Assembly: GCA_002011215.1 (NCBI GenBank)
Contig: MTML01000082.1
Coordinates: forward strand, 1-64,000
Direction of reading: 5' to 3'
Source of the DNA: Archaeoglobus sp. JdFR-24
Lineage (GTDB): Archaea > Halobacteriota > Archaeoglobi > Archaeoglobales > Archaeoglobaceae
Length of the DNA stretch: 64,000 bases
A program made the translations under genes and the position numbers. Positions 1 to 8,656 of the stretch are shown in pieces; positions within the stretch are counted from its first letter, which is position 1, and every line of letters starts with the position of its first letter. The notes beneath the pieces are model-generated. The model did no database searches, was not told the DNA's origin, and worked only from the letters and a program-made list of their open reading frames with translations.

Positions 1-108
1 GGTAAAGTCTACTATTTCTGCTCTCCCAGCTGCAAGAAGGCTTTTGATGAGAGCCCGGATAAGTATGTAAACGGGAAGAATGCGATGAAGCATGGTTGCT
101 GCAAATAA
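1..108 (+). CDS. YHS-domain protein, C-terminal fragment (cut by window edge)
   Basis: Only the last 35 codons lie in the window, read in frame from base 1 to a TAA. The peptide begins GKVYYFCSPSCKKAF and has the aromatic run followed by CxxxC that typifies YHS domains, the small metal-binding modules found in copper ATPases, copper chaperones and some oxygenases. It ends in a His-Gly-Cys-Cys-Lys tail that could also bind metal. The next gene encodes a CuA-like cupredoxin, so a copper-related role is reasonable but inferred. The size and other domains of the full protein cannot be seen. Confidence 0.7.
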   Translation, partial: GKVYYFCSPSCKKAFDESPDKYVNGKNAMKHGCCK

Positions 109-117
109 AATGAATAA

Positions 118-132
118 TTTTTATTTTTTTTT
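118..132 (+). terminator. T-rich stretch after the YHS gene
   Basis: An almost uninterrupted run of T follows ten bases after the YHS stop codon and precedes an independent gene. Oligo-T tracts terminate archaeal transcription. No hairpin is evident. Confidence 0.35.
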
Positions 133-198
133 AAAATTATTTTAATGTATTAGTTGTAATCCGTAAAATAACAGAGGGGCTATAATGAGTGGAGATAC

Positions 199-2211
199 AT
201 GGTCAAAAAGGTGATTTTAGTTTTGCTTATTGCATTATCCTTCATCTTGCTGACTTCAAGTGTTAGCACTCAAATAGCTGAAGAACGTTTCAAGAATGAT
301 TCACCCACCAAAATAGTTTACATTGAAGCATTTCAATTTGGATTTACTGTGAAAGCGATACAGGAAGGTTCTCAACTAAAAATATATCCTAGAGGTTCAG
401 AACCAAGTGTTCTGGAAGTTGACAGGGGAGATAGGGTTCTATTCAGGGTGGTTTCGAGAGACGTTACCCATGGTTTTTACATTGACGACTACACACCCTC
501 ACCATCAGATCAAAAAATCTTTGTGTTACCGGGCAGAGTTTTAGAAGTTGGTCCTATACCCTTTGATAAGGCCGGAAAATTCAAGCTTCGGTGCTCCTCA
601 AACTGTGGACCATTGCATCCATTCATGGTTATGGACATAGTAGTTAAGCCAAACACTCCTTACCATATTCTAATAACCACCACTCTGGCACTCAGTATTG
701 TAATGCTGCTCTACCTGCGCAGGGATCCAGAAGATAAGATGTTAGGCATTCCCCTGAATAAAGAGATAGATCTGCTTGCTGTAAAGGGAGGGTCGGTGCT
801 TAAAAAGCTGGTTCAGTGGAGAGGTATCCAGTTTGCTCTTATTTTGCCAAATTTGTTCTTTTTTATGGTTATTCTCACGGCCGGATTTTTTGGCAATCCT
901 GTTGGAAACAGAAACTTCTCAATAGCAGTGGTCTGGATCCTCTGGTTTGCTGTTGTGGAATTTATGATACTTTTTGCTGCCAGATCATGGTGTACTATGT
1001 GTCCAATTCCTGTTTTCGGTGAGTGGATTGCTAGAAGGAGGATTATTGGAGTTAATAGCATTAAAGGGCTCCCTCCTGGAAAGAAATGGCCAAAAAGCCT
1101 AAATAATATGTGGGCCCCAGCCTTGGGCTTCCTCGGACTGTCGCTAATCATCCCCTGGCTTGTAACCAGACCAGTTGTGACGGCAATAGTGTTCCTGTCT
1201 CTCATCCTCCTGGGATCGGTGCTGTACTTAATCTATCCTCGCAGATATTTCTGCAAGCACGTATGTCCGGCGAGTGGCTATATAGGCTTTCACTCAAATG
1301 CTTCCATCTTTGCTATCAGATCGAAGAGTGTGCAGTTATGTGATAAACATGTAACAAAAGAATGTGTCAGAGGAAACCAAAAAGGTTACGGTTGTCCCTG
1401 GATGATACATCCCGGAAGAAATCGCGAAAACACCTATTGCGGGCAGTGTTTAGAGTGCCTCAAATCCTGTTCGCTGGATAACATGACGCTGAAGCTCAGA
1501 ATGATCGGAAAGGATTTAGTTCAAATAGCGGTTAAAGCAAGAAACAAGTTTGATGAAGCTTGGATGGGGTTTATCAGATTTACCTTAGCTATATTTTACG
1601 AGCTTGTTTTCTTTGGCCCTTACTTTTGGATAAGGGACTGGGGCAATATGGGTGTAAGATATGGAGCGAATCTTGAAACCATCGGCCTTCTCACACCACC
1701 GCCGTGGGGAATCGCTAACTGGTTTAAATGGGCATTAATTGTCAGTATCATTTCTCTTTTGATCTATCCAGCAGTCTTTTACACCTTTTCATGGTTATCT
1801 AAGAAGTTCGCTGGTGAGGTAAAAGCTGGTGAGGTAAAATATCCAGCAAAGCAGATTTTTCTCTCTTTCAGCTATGCTCTTGCTCCTTACGGACTGTTCG
1901 TCTGGTTAGCATTCGCAGTATCACTGCTTGCAGTTTTCTGGGCTTACCCACTAACAGCTTTTTCAGATCCCCTCGGCTGGGGATGGAATCTTTTTGGCTT
2001 CAAGTTTGAGTGGGATCCCATCAAACCTGAATTGTTAGCATTCATTCAAGCACCGTTGATATTCACAGGCTTGGCGTTAGCATTAAACACCACTTATAAC
2101 ATAGCCAGAAAGATGTTTGGTGACCACTCAAAAGCCTTCAGAGCGACATTGATTATGAGCATTTTACATATTCTGGCTGCATTTGTGCTTATATGGATTA
2201 TCGCGGGGTGA
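199..2211 (+). CDS. Membrane CuA-cupredoxin fused to a NosR/NapH-like polyferredoxin
   Basis: A 670-residue membrane electron-transfer protein. Residues 5-25 form a signal/anchor. Residues 40-150 are a cupredoxin domain with a complete CuA-type ligand set as in cytochrome oxidase subunit II: His91, then Cys132-x3-Cys136-x3-His140-x2-Met143. Several membrane segments follow, with Cys pairs C265/C268 and C352/C356 typical of NosR/NapH/RdxA proteins. After these come C381/C389/C399 and a cluster motif C414-x2-C417-x2-C420-x3-C424. More membrane helices complete the protein. NosR/NapH proteins pass quinol electrons to periplasmic N-oxide or nitrate reductases, and a built-in CuA site suggests electron delivery to an extracytoplasmic copper or heme enzyme. 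A second CuA-type protein follows immediately. The natural acceptor is not in the window. Confidence 0.8.
   Translation: MVKKVILVLLIALSFILLTSSVSTQIAEERFKNDSPTKIVYIEAFQFGFTVKAIQEGSQLKIYPRGSEPSVLEVDRGDRVLFRVVSRDVTHGFYIDDYTPSPSDQKIFVLPGRVLEVGPIPFDKAGKFKLRCSSNCGPLHPFMVMDIVVKPNTPYHILITTTLALSIVMLLYLRRDPEDKMLGIPLNKEIDLLAVKGGSVLKKLVQWRGIQFALILPNLFFFMVILTAGFFGNPVGNRNFSIAVVWILWFAVVEFMILFAARSWCTMCPIPVFGEWIARRRIIGVNSIKGLPPGKKWPKSLNNMWAPALGFLGLSLIIPWLVTRPVVTAIVFLSLILLGSVLYLIYPRRYFCKHVCPASGYIGFHSNASIFAIRSKSVQLCDKHVTKECVRGNQKGYGCPWMIHPGRNRENTYCGQCLECLKSCSLDNMTLKLRMIGKDLVQIAVKARNKFDEAWMGFIRFTLAIFYELVFFGPYFWIRDWGNMGVRYGANLETIGLLTPPPWGIANWFKWALIVSIISLLIYPAVFYTFSWLSKKFAGEVKAGEVKYPAKQIFLSFSYALAPYGLFVWLAFAVSLLAVFWAYPLTAFSDPLGWGWNLFGFKFEWDPIKPELLAFIQAPLIFTGLALALNTTYNIARKMFGDHSKAFRATLIMSILHILAAFVLIWIIAG
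1810..1839 (+). repeat. In-frame 15-bp tandem duplication
   Basis: gctggtgaggtaaaa occurs twice in direct succession. It inserts five residues (AGEVK) a second time in a loop between membrane helices of the cupredoxin/polyferredoxin gene. Confidence 0.8.
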
Positions 2212-2215
2212 TGTG

Positions 2216-2608
2216 ATGAGATTGATGTGGGAAATTGTAGCATTATTCATCACACTTTTTGCCATTACAATACCGATGGCGTTACCATACTTGGACGATG
2301 CATTCATGCCTGAAAAGAAAGATCCCAACACGATTGTGATAAGAGCCTACGTAATCGAGGCTGGTGGCTTCCAGCCAAACATCATCAGAGTAAATAAGGG
2401 AGAAAAAGTCAGACTTGTAGTTGAAAGTATGGATGTAGTTCATGGATTCAGAATAGGAGGACTTGGCATAGATCTGGGTATTATAGATGCGGGAAAGATG
2501 AGGGTAGTGGAGTTTATAGCAGAAAGAGAGGGGATTTACGTGTTCCGGTGCACAGTAAGGTGTAGCCCTTTTCACTTCTTTATGAGAGGAGTGATTATAG
2601 TAGAGTGA
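2216..2608 (+). CDS. Membrane-anchored CuA-type cupredoxin
   Basis: A 130-residue protein with one N-terminal membrane anchor (about residues 5-25) and a single cupredoxin domain. It keeps the full CuA ligand pattern: His76, Cys112-x3-Cys116-x3-His120-x2-Met123, like the copper domain of oxidase subunit II and N2O reductase. The chosen ATG lies five bases after the stop of the preceding polyferredoxin, next to a GGGGTGAT ribosome-binding sequence; an ATG 33 bases upstream lies inside that gene. Co-transcription implies that the two CuA centres work in one extracytoplasmic electron chain. No oxidase subunit I or nosZ is present here, so the terminal acceptor is unknown. Confidence 0.8.
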   Translation: MRLMWEIVALFITLFAITIPMALPYLDDAFMPEKKDPNTIVIRAYVIEAGGFQPNIIRVNKGEKVRLVVESMDVVHGFRIGGLGIDLGIIDAGKMRVVEFIAEREGIYVFRCTVRCSPFHFFMRGVIIVE

Positions 2609-2742
2609 TGTGATCACCCGATATCCTGAATTCTCCTAATTTAAAGCTTGATAGGGCGCCTCATATAAGCATAATACAATTCGAGAGCTTTGAAGTTGTG
2701 ATAAAGAGATTGGGACATCAGACAGGTCCGAGCTCGCGGAAA

Positions 2743-2750
2743 CTTATATA
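2743..2750 (+). promoter_or_regulatory. TATA box of the MFS gene
   Basis: CTTATATA ends 21 bases before the GTG start at 2772. This is the spacing expected for a leaderless archaeal transcript, and no ribosome-binding sequence is visible. Confidence 0.45.
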
Positions 2751-2771
2751 TTCTAAATCTCAAGGTTATAC

Positions 2772-3881
2772 GTGAACTACATCAAAGCCTCTGCAATCGC
2801 CTGGATTGTTTACGTAGCATTATATTTAGGGAGGATGAATTTTGCTGCACTAATCCCAATTATAAGAGATACGCACGGAATCTCAAACACCCAAATAGGA
2901 TTGATTGCATCTACATTATTCCTGGCATACACGATCTTTCAGATCCCATCTGGAATCTTAGTAGATAGGTTCGGAATAAAATACGTGGTTGCTGCTGGAT
3001 GTTTACTCATATCCATAGGGAATTTGATGATCACAAGCTGGATGATCCCACTTATGATCTTAGCCCAATTCATCAATGGGGTAGGGCAGAGCACTGGATG
3101 GAGTTCTCTCGTAAAATTTACCTCAAAAACTCGTGATAGAGCAAAAGCTATAGGCATTTTGAGTTCTGCAGTTCCGGCAGGAACATTTTTATCTTTTATT
3201 TTTGCTAGCTTTATTGCTGAAAAGATTGGTATCAGCTACGCTTTCATATTTCCGGCTGCCTTACTAACTCTATTAGCCGCAGTATCTATATCAATTTTCC
3301 CCGCTGATAGGAGTGTGGATTTCAGTTTAGGATTTGTTAAAAACAAAAATGTAGCCATCCTTTCGTTCACCCAGTTTTCTGTATTTTTTTCTATGATCGG
3401 ATTGCTTACTTGGGCATCAACTTATTTTTTCGATGTTTTTGAGATTAATGAGTTCGATGCAGCAAGGCTTGCATCCCTAATACCCTTAGCCGGAATAATT
3501 GGTGGTATTGCTGGAGGTTACTTTTCACAATATTTTGGAGAGAAAAACACTATTGGACTCAACCAGTTAATGGCAGCTATTCTTTTTACTCTGGCATTTT
3601 TTACGAGAGATTTACTGTTTCTTCTTTTGATACTTTTCTTAGCCTCAGTATTTTTCAGATTTGGTGCCGGAGCAACATATGCTCTTGCTGTCAAAACAGC
3701 TGGAGATGCACACTCAGCCTCCATTTCGGGTTTTCTCACATTTGTTGCAAATATAGGGGGCGTTATTTCGACAGCGTTGATAGGTTCAATAGCTGACAGT
3801 ATTGGGTTCCAATACGTTTTTGGAGTTTTCGCACTCCTTTTCAGCTGTAGCACTTTAGCCAGTTTTTATTTAAAAGAGTAA
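2772..3881 (+). CDS. Major facilitator superfamily permease
   Basis: A 369-residue polytopic protein with about twelve hydrophobic segments. It has the MFS loop 2-3 signature in the form GILVDRFGIKYVV and a weaker repeat in the second half. It starts with GTG directly behind a TATA box. The closest general type is the sugar-phosphate/nitrate branch of MFS antiporters. Its position between a respiratory electron-transfer pair and the cytochrome c maturation genes makes an anion, possibly nitrate or nitrite, an attractive substrate, but the sequence alone does not establish this. Confidence 0.75.
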   Translation: MNYIKASAIAWIVYVALYLGRMNFAALIPIIRDTHGISNTQIGLIASTLFLAYTIFQIPSGILVDRFGIKYVVAAGCLLISIGNLMITSWMIPLMILAQFINGVGQSTGWSSLVKFTSKTRDRAKAIGILSSAVPAGTFLSFIFASFIAEKIGISYAFIFPAALLTLLAAVSISIFPADRSVDFSLGFVKNKNVAILSFTQFSVFFSMIGLLTWASTYFFDVFEINEFDAARLASLIPLAGIIGGIAGGYFSQYFGEKNTIGLNQLMAAILFTLAFFTRDLLFLLLILFLASVFFRFGAGATYALAVKTAGDAHSASISGFLTFVANIGGVISTALIGSIADSIGFQYVFGVFALLFSCSTLASFYLKE

Positions 3882-3991
3882 AACTAACCGAGTGAGTTAA
3901 GATTTGTTCATCTATTCGCTGTGGTAATTTATCACAAGCCGCACACAAGACCAGAGTAATCTTTTTATACTTTACATTTGGTGTAAAGTGC

Positions 3992-4513
3992 ATGGTTTAC
4001 ATGAGATGTAAAATTGTAAGCTGGAAGAGTGTTTTGGCTTTATTAGTCTTATTAATATTTACAGGAATTTCATCAGCTCAGAATGTTTCTAGTTCGTCAG
4101 TAACCAGCAATTCTGCAGTTCTGACAGACATTACAACAAAAATTTACTGCCCCTGTGGAGGATGTAATTACGTGCTCGCTTACTGCCAATGCGATACCGC
4201 AGTATCAATTACTAAGGATATCAAGAGGAGACTGGAGAGTGGGGAAAGTCCTGAAAAGATCATAATGGGTTTTGTGGACTTGTACGGTCCTTCAATTCTT
4301 GTTGAAGCGTTGAATTCAGAAGGATCAACAGCTAAAGGGGGGTCAAAGAATTTAGATATGTTACCATTCTATTTACTCGGAATCGGGGGGACAGCAGTTG
4401 TAGCATATAAACTTGGGCAGTCAAAGTCTAAGAATGATGTAAACTGGGAGATTGAAAATAAAAAAGGGAAGAAAGGTAGAAAAAAGAGACGAAAGTACGA
4501 TAGGCGGGGTTAA
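3992..4513 (+). CDS. CcmH-like cytochrome c maturation thiol protein
   Basis: A 173-residue protein with an N-terminal signal/anchor (about residues 13-30), a CcmH/CycL-type helical domain and a second membrane segment near residues 125-142, then a very basic tail. The usual CcmH CxxC is replaced by a Cys-rich stretch, CPCGGC (C53, C55, C58) followed by CQC (C65, C67). CcmH proteins keep apocytochrome heme-binding cysteines reduced for ligation. The gene ends one base before the ribosome-binding context of ccmF, so the two are co-transcribed. A TATA-like ctttttatac lies about 25 bases upstream of the start. A possible alternative start is the ATG at 4001. Confidence 0.75.
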   Translation: MVYMRCKIVSWKSVLALLVLLIFTGISSAQNVSSSSVTSNSAVLTDITTKIYCPCGGCNYVLAYCQCDTAVSITKDIKRRLESGESPEKIIMGFVDLYGPSILVEALNSEGSTAKGGSKNLDMLPFYLLGIGGTAVVAYKLGQSKSKNDVNWEIENKKGKKGRKKRRKYDRRG

Positions 4514-4514
4514 A

Positions 4515-6452
4515 ATGGTAGAGTTTGGTTTCATTAGTCTATCAGCTTCACTTTTCTTATCAGTTTTTTCAGCATATTATTCTTACCAGGGCATACAGAG
4601 AAGAGATGCAAAACTTCTAAAAAAAGCTGAAGATTCAGTCAACTTTTCAACACTCTTCATCACTGTATCATCTGTTATACTTTTTTATTATTTCTTAACT
4701 GATAACTTCGCAATCAAATACGTTGCCTCACATTCAAGCAGCGACTTATCTGTGTTTTACAAACTATCAGCTTTTTGGGCAGGTTCTGAGGGGTCTCTGT
4801 TGCTCTGGGCATGGATTCTATCATTACTCATTGTAGCATTCATAAAGCTGGAAAAAAAAGATATCTTGACAGCATATGCCTTCCTTATTTTGCTAATAAT
4901 ATTAAATTTCTTTTTAATTGTACTGATTTACTATCTGAATCCTTTTAAGGTTCTTGAATTTGTACCCTCGCGTGGATTCGGGCTGAATCCTTTATTACAA
5001 ACGCATGAGATGGCATTTCATCCCCCAACCCTATTTATAGGTTATGCTGGAGCTGCAATTCCCTTTGCATTGGCTCTCGCCGGCGTTTATCTTTCAGAAG
5101 GTGGGTGGGTGTTCAGAGCAAGAAAGTGGATACTGTTTTCGTGGATATGGTTAACTGCAGGAATAGTTATGGGTGCTTTCTGGGCTTACAGAATTCTTGG
5201 ATGGGGTGGATTCTGGGGTTGGGATCCTGTAGAGAATGCTTCACTGCTTCCATGGCTAACTCTCACGGCATTAATGCATAGCATAATGATTCAAGAGGCA
5301 AGACAGGGTATGAAGCTATGGAATATTCTGCTTGCTTTTGCAACCTTCGAATTTGTAATTCTTGGCACATACATAACGAGAAGCGGGGTTATAAACTCTG
5401 TTCATGCCTTTGGACAGAGTGTTTTAAGTGCTCCATTCTCCTTTTTCCTGCTTGCTACTTTTGGGGCCACCATTTCTATAATAAATGAAAGAAGAGAGTA
5501 CATAAAAAGTAGTGATGTTATCGAAAACGCAATTTCAAAAGAGGCAACTTTTTTGCTAAATAATTTACTCTTCGTGGCCTTTGCATTCTCAGTATTCTGG
5601 GGCACGATTTTCCCCATGATAAGCGAAGCAGCAGTTGGTTATAAAGCAACAATTGGGCCAAAATACTACAATCAGATAGCAAGTCCACTTGCATTTTCAC
5701 TTATAGTCTTAATCGGATTATGTGTTGCAATTGCTTGGAGGAGAGGGAATAAAAAAGATATTAAAATGATGTTATTAATTCTTCTAATAGTATTCATAAC
5801 CAGTCTAAGCGTGGGGTGGATATTCGGTATTAGTATTCCTGGAATTCTTGCTTTTACGCTATCCATATTTTCTATCATTATGCAAGTCTCGAAATATATA
5901 GGAGACACAAAGGCTTTTAGAAAGGAATATGGTGTAATGAGCTTTTTCAAGATTATTTTGAGAAAAAGAAGAAGATACGGTGGATATACTGTGCATCTTG
6001 GAGCAATACTCATTTTTATGGGAGTTGTAGGCACATGGGCGTACAGTGCAGATTATGATCTCAAACTTACTGATGACAGTCCATACACCATTAAAGACTA
6101 CACATTCGTATATAGAGGGCTGGAAGTGATGAATTATCCTTCAAAAAGTGTAATAGAAGCTAAAATTGAGGTTTTGAGAGATGGTAAGCCTTTAAAAATG
6201 GCTAATCCGAAAATTGAAAAGTACTTCACCGAGAATCAGGAAAATACAAGAGTTGCGATTATCCACGAACCTCTTCAAGACATATATTTAATTCTTGAAC
6301 GAACAAATGAAAATGTAGCGTTTTTAAAAGTGAAATTTAATCCTCTCATAAATCTTATTTGGATCGGATCTATAATAATGATTCTTGGCGGAACACTTGC
6401 CCTACTCCCAAGGAGATTTGTAATTAAGTCGGACGCGGTGAGGAAGAAATGA
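4515..6452 (+). CDS. ccmF: Cytochrome c heme lyase CcmF
   Basis: A 645-residue multi-pass protein of the CcmF/CcyK family, which attaches heme to apocytochrome c. The tryptophan-rich WWD signature WGGFWGWDPVENA lies near residues 230-242, and the conserved histidines of the heme-binding loops are present (for example THEMAFHPP). The C-terminal quarter contains the extracytoplasmic beta-rich domain and a final membrane helix. The ATG at 4515 follows an AGGCGGGG ribosome-binding sequence; the longer frame starting at 4452 would overlap the upstream gene by 62 bases. It is flanked on both sides by CcmH-like proteins and overlaps the second by four bases (ATGA). CcmA-E are not in the window. Confidence 0.93.
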   Translation: MVEFGFISLSASLFLSVFSAYYSYQGIQRRDAKLLKKAEDSVNFSTLFITVSSVILFYYFLTDNFAIKYVASHSSSDLSVFYKLSAFWAGSEGSLLLWAWILSLLIVAFIKLEKKDILTAYAFLILLIILNFFLIVLIYYLNPFKVLEFVPSRGFGLNPLLQTHEMAFHPPTLFIGYAGAAIPFALALAGVYLSEGGWVFRARKWILFSWIWLTAGIVMGAFWAYRILGWGGFWGWDPVENASLLPWLTLTALMHSIMIQEARQGMKLWNILLAFATFEFVILGTYITRSGVINSVHAFGQSVLSAPFSFFLLATFGATISIINERREYIKSSDVIENAISKEATFLLNNLLFVAFAFSVFWGTIFPMISEAAVGYKATIGPKYYNQIASPLAFSLIVLIGLCVAIAWRRGNKKDIKMMLLILLIVFITSLSVGWIFGISIPGILAFTLSIFSIIMQVSKYIGDTKAFRKEYGVMSFFKIILRKRRRYGGYTVHLGAILIFMGVVGTWAYSADYDLKLTDDSPYTIKDYTFVYRGLEVMNYPSKSVIEAKIEVLRDGKPLKMANPKIEKYFTENQENTRVAIIHEPLQDIYLILERTNENVAFLKVKFNPLINLIWIGSIIMILGGTLALLPRRFVIKSDAVRKK

Positions 6453-6880
6453 GACTGAAGAAAATATTTTCGATATTTTCCATTCTCGTAGTATTAATCC
6501 CAAACACCATGGCATTAAACATCGAAGATGTTGAAGAAGACCTCATATGTGCCTGTGGATGTTACCGAATTCTTCTAAACTGTGATTGTGAAGTCGCAGA
6601 AAATATGAGAAAATCAATCAAGGACATGATAGACGCGGGAATGGAGAAAGAGGATATAATTTCAAGACTTCAGCTTTTATATGGAAATGAAGTTCTCGCT
6701 ACTCCTCCAAAAAAGGGTTTCTTCACAAGCTTATGGATTTATCCTTTTTTAATTATCAGCGGTGGTTTAGCAGCAGTCTACATATTGATTAAAAGAAGGA
6801 ATGCAGAATGGTATTACGATCCTGATGAAGTTATAAACGAAGATATTGATCTTGATGAGATCTATGATCGATCAAGATAA
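6449..6880 (+). CDS. Second CcmH-like thiol protein
   Basis: A 143-residue paralogue of the protein encoded at 3992. It has a signal peptide (residues 4-22), a CcmH-type domain with the same unusual cysteine arrangement (C34, C36, C38, C45, C47; CACGC and CDC), a membrane helix near residues 90-106, and an acidic C-terminal tail, unlike the basic tail of the first copy. Its ATG overlaps the ccmF stop. Two CcmH proteins around CcmF could form a thiol relay like the CcmH/CcmG pair. The 3' end overlaps the convergent peptidase gene by 19 bases. Confidence 0.75.
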   Translation: MRLKKIFSIFSILVVLIPNTMALNIEDVEEDLICACGCYRILLNCDCEVAENMRKSIKDMIDAGMEKEDIISRLQLLYGNEVLATPPKKGFFTSLWIYPFLIISGGLAAVYILIKRRNAEWYYDPDEVINEDIDLDEIYDRSR

Positions 6881-7536
6881 AAGTTTTTAATTTTTCTTTT
6901 AGCACTGATGAGTGGTTTTTTACCTACAATATTTTCAGCATATGAGTCCGCAAGCGCCTCTAATTTTGTATCAGGAAGATAGATAAATGTAAGAATTTTA
7001 AAATTGCTCAGAAAGGGATACCTATTCTGTTTAACATGAAATGCTTCATGAGCGATAACTGCTTTAAGTTCTTCGTTATCAAGCAAATCAATCATCCCGG
7101 CAGATATGAAGACTTCTCTGCCCACGGTGAATGCCTTTGGTATTGCACTGCCAAATATAAAAAGCTTAGCCTTCGTTGATTTAGACCACCTTCTCAAAAG
7201 ATTCTCCATTTCTTTGAATCCTTCCACACCGTATTTCCTTGATATATATACTTTATATGCCTTAGGCGTTGTTAATAAAAACAAGATCGATAAACCAACA
7301 TATGCAAAATATATTTTAAAGAACCAGAGCATGTCGCATGACATCGTGAGATATATAAGCGGGGCATTTGAAAGAGCAAACGTATTTACCAACCAGTAAT
7401 ACCTTAGCTTGGATATCCCATCTTTTGAGATAAAATAACCGATTGCTGAAAAGAGTGCCCATGACATTAAAATAAGAATGTAAAATTTATAATTAGAGGA
7501 GAGGAAGCATGAAATAAAACATTTAATCTCCTCCAT
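6862..7536 (-). CDS. BlaR1/MecR1-like M56 membrane metallopeptidase
   Basis: A 224-residue membrane protein with three or four hydrophobic segments in the first 90 residues, followed by a zinc protease domain. The gluzincin motif is HEAFH at residues 163-167, with Glu193 in EALADSYA as probable third ligand. This is the cytoplasmic peptidase part of the BlaR1/MecR1 family, which cleaves its partner repressor on signal. The partner, a BlaI/MecI repressor, is encoded directly upstream and overlaps by 14 bases. The protein lacks the extracytoplasmic penicillin-sensing domain of BlaR1, so the signal must be different. Confidence 0.8.
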   Translation of the reverse strand: MEEIKCFISCFLSSNYKFYILILMSWALFSAIGYFISKDGISKLRYYWLVNTFALSNAPLIYLTMSCDMLWFFKIYFAYVGLSILFLLTTPKAYKVYISRKYGVEGFKEMENLLRRWSKSTKAKLFIFGSAIPKAFTVGREVFISAGMIDLLDNEELKAVIAHEAFHVKQNRYPFLSNFKILTFIYLPDTKLEALADSYAENIVGKKPLISAKRKIKNFYLDRS

Positions 7537-7885
7537 TTCTTCTAACCCTCCGCTGGAAGTAGTTTACAACAATGTCTCCGAATTTATCCATCAACGTGTC
7601 AAGAATGTTTTCAACCATTTTCCTGTTAACCTCTTCCCTCGTGAGTGCTGGAGAGTAAATATACTTCATTCTTCCGTCCACCCTCTCTTTCTTCCGAACC
7701 ACATAACCATGTTGAACGAGTCTATCAATTGTAGCCGCTACACTTGATAGAGGGGCTTCAACGTGCTGTGAGATCTCCGAAACAGTTGAATTAGAACTCT
7801 TCCAGAGAAAATCCATTATCTTTTCTTCAAGTGGTGATAGCAGATTGATTTCTCCTTTTATTTCTACTCTTTTCCTTTTAACCAT
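7523..7885 (-). CDS. BlaI/MecI-family winged-helix repressor
   Basis: A 120-residue regulator with an N-terminal winged helix (about residues 15-80; LSPLEEKIMDFLWKSSNSTV, then SSVAATIDRLVQHGYV) characteristic of Penicillinase_R proteins, and a helical dimerisation tail. BlaI proteins repress their target operon until cleaved by the BlaR1 peptidase. The adjacent overlapping M56 peptidase gene makes this a self-contained proteolytic signalling pair. Targets are unknown; the neighbouring cytochrome maturation genes or the genes starting at 8056 are candidates. Confidence 0.85.
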   Translation of the reverse strand: MVKRKRVEIKGEINLLSPLEEKIMDFLWKSSNSTVSEISQHVEAPLSSVAATIDRLVQHGYVVRKKERVDGRMKYIYSPALTREEVNRKMVENILDTLMDKFGDIVVNYFQRRVRRNGGD

Positions 7886-8055
7886 CTAATCTGTTTAAGA
7901 ATGCAAGCTTAATAATATTTTTCTTAACTTCTTCAGAGAAAGTTAGAAGTGAGAACGCAACATCTGTTATGAGTCAATTAAATGGAATATGCGACAATTA
8001 CAAAAAAGTAAAAAGTCCAAAAGATTTAAGTAGTCCTAACTTAACAGTGTTAATT

Positions 8056-8286
8056 ATGAAAGTGGTGGACTGTATAGGATTATACTGCCCTGAACCGGTT
8101 TTCATGGCAAGGAAAGCTATAGAGGATGCCAATGTTGGAGAAATAATTGAAATCCATGCTGATGATCCCGCATCAGAACAAGATATTCCAGTTTTGATAA
8201 ATAAGCTTGGTCAGGAGCTTTTGAAAGTCGAAAAAGATGGAGATGTTTTTAAATTTGTTGTTAGAATCAGTAGGAAGGTGAGATAA
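8056..8286 (+). CDS. TusA-like sulfur carrier protein
   Basis: A 76-residue TusA/SirA-family protein. The persulfide-carrying cysteine lies in the CPEP motif (C11, preceded by D-C-x-G-L-Y). The fold signature continues with ADDPASEQDI. I chose the ATG at 8056 because the family starts about ten residues before CPxP; an upstream ATG at 7969 would add 29 unrelated residues. The stop is directly followed by the start of a DsrE-like gene and then IscS and IscU, so this carrier probably hands sulfur between those proteins. Confidence 0.85.
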   Translation: MKVVDCIGLYCPEPVFMARKAIEDANVGEIIEIHADDPASEQDIPVLINKLGQELLKVEKDGDVFKFVVRISRKVR

Positions 8287-8646
8287 ATGTCTAAGATAGT
8301 TTATGTCCAGACAAGCGGTGTCGACACACCTGAAAGGCTTTACGCCCCCTTCATTCTTGCAATGACGGCCAAAGCCATGAATATAGATGCGACAATATAC
8401 TTCGTTGTGAAGGGAGTTACAGTTGTTAAGAGAGGTGAGGCTGAGAAGATAAAGCTCGGAAGTTTTCCAAGCCTTAAGGAGATATTGGACCAAGCCATGC
8501 AGGCTGGTGTTGAAATGATGGTTTGCGATAGAAGTGCAGAACTTCTCGGCATTAACATGGGAGATCTGGTTGAGGGGGTGAAGGTTGTCGGTGCAGCAAC
8601 CCTGAACAGCCTCGTGCTTGATGCTGATGCAACCATGTTCTTCTGA
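8287..8646 (+). CDS. DsrE-like sulfur relay protein
   Basis: A 119-residue DsrE/F-fold protein with a conserved cysteine in the expected place (Cys80 in [12 protein letters not shown]), the probable persulfide acceptor. DsrE-family proteins exchange sulfane sulfur with TusA. The gene follows tusA with no gap (stop, then ATG) and precedes iscS by ten bases, giving a tusA-dsrE-iscS-iscU order. Confidence 0.85.
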   Translation: MSKIVYVQTSGVDTPERLYAPFILAMTAKAMNIDATIYFVVKGVTVVKRGEAEKIKLGSFPSLKEILDQAMQAGVEMMVCDRSAELLGINMGDLVEGVKVVGAATLNSLVLDADATMFF

Positions 8647-8656
8647 GGTGGTTTCA

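Noticed and set aside
7969..8055. Longer TusA start at 7969
   Set aside because: It adds 29 residues unlike the family; the ATG at 8056 gives the usual length.
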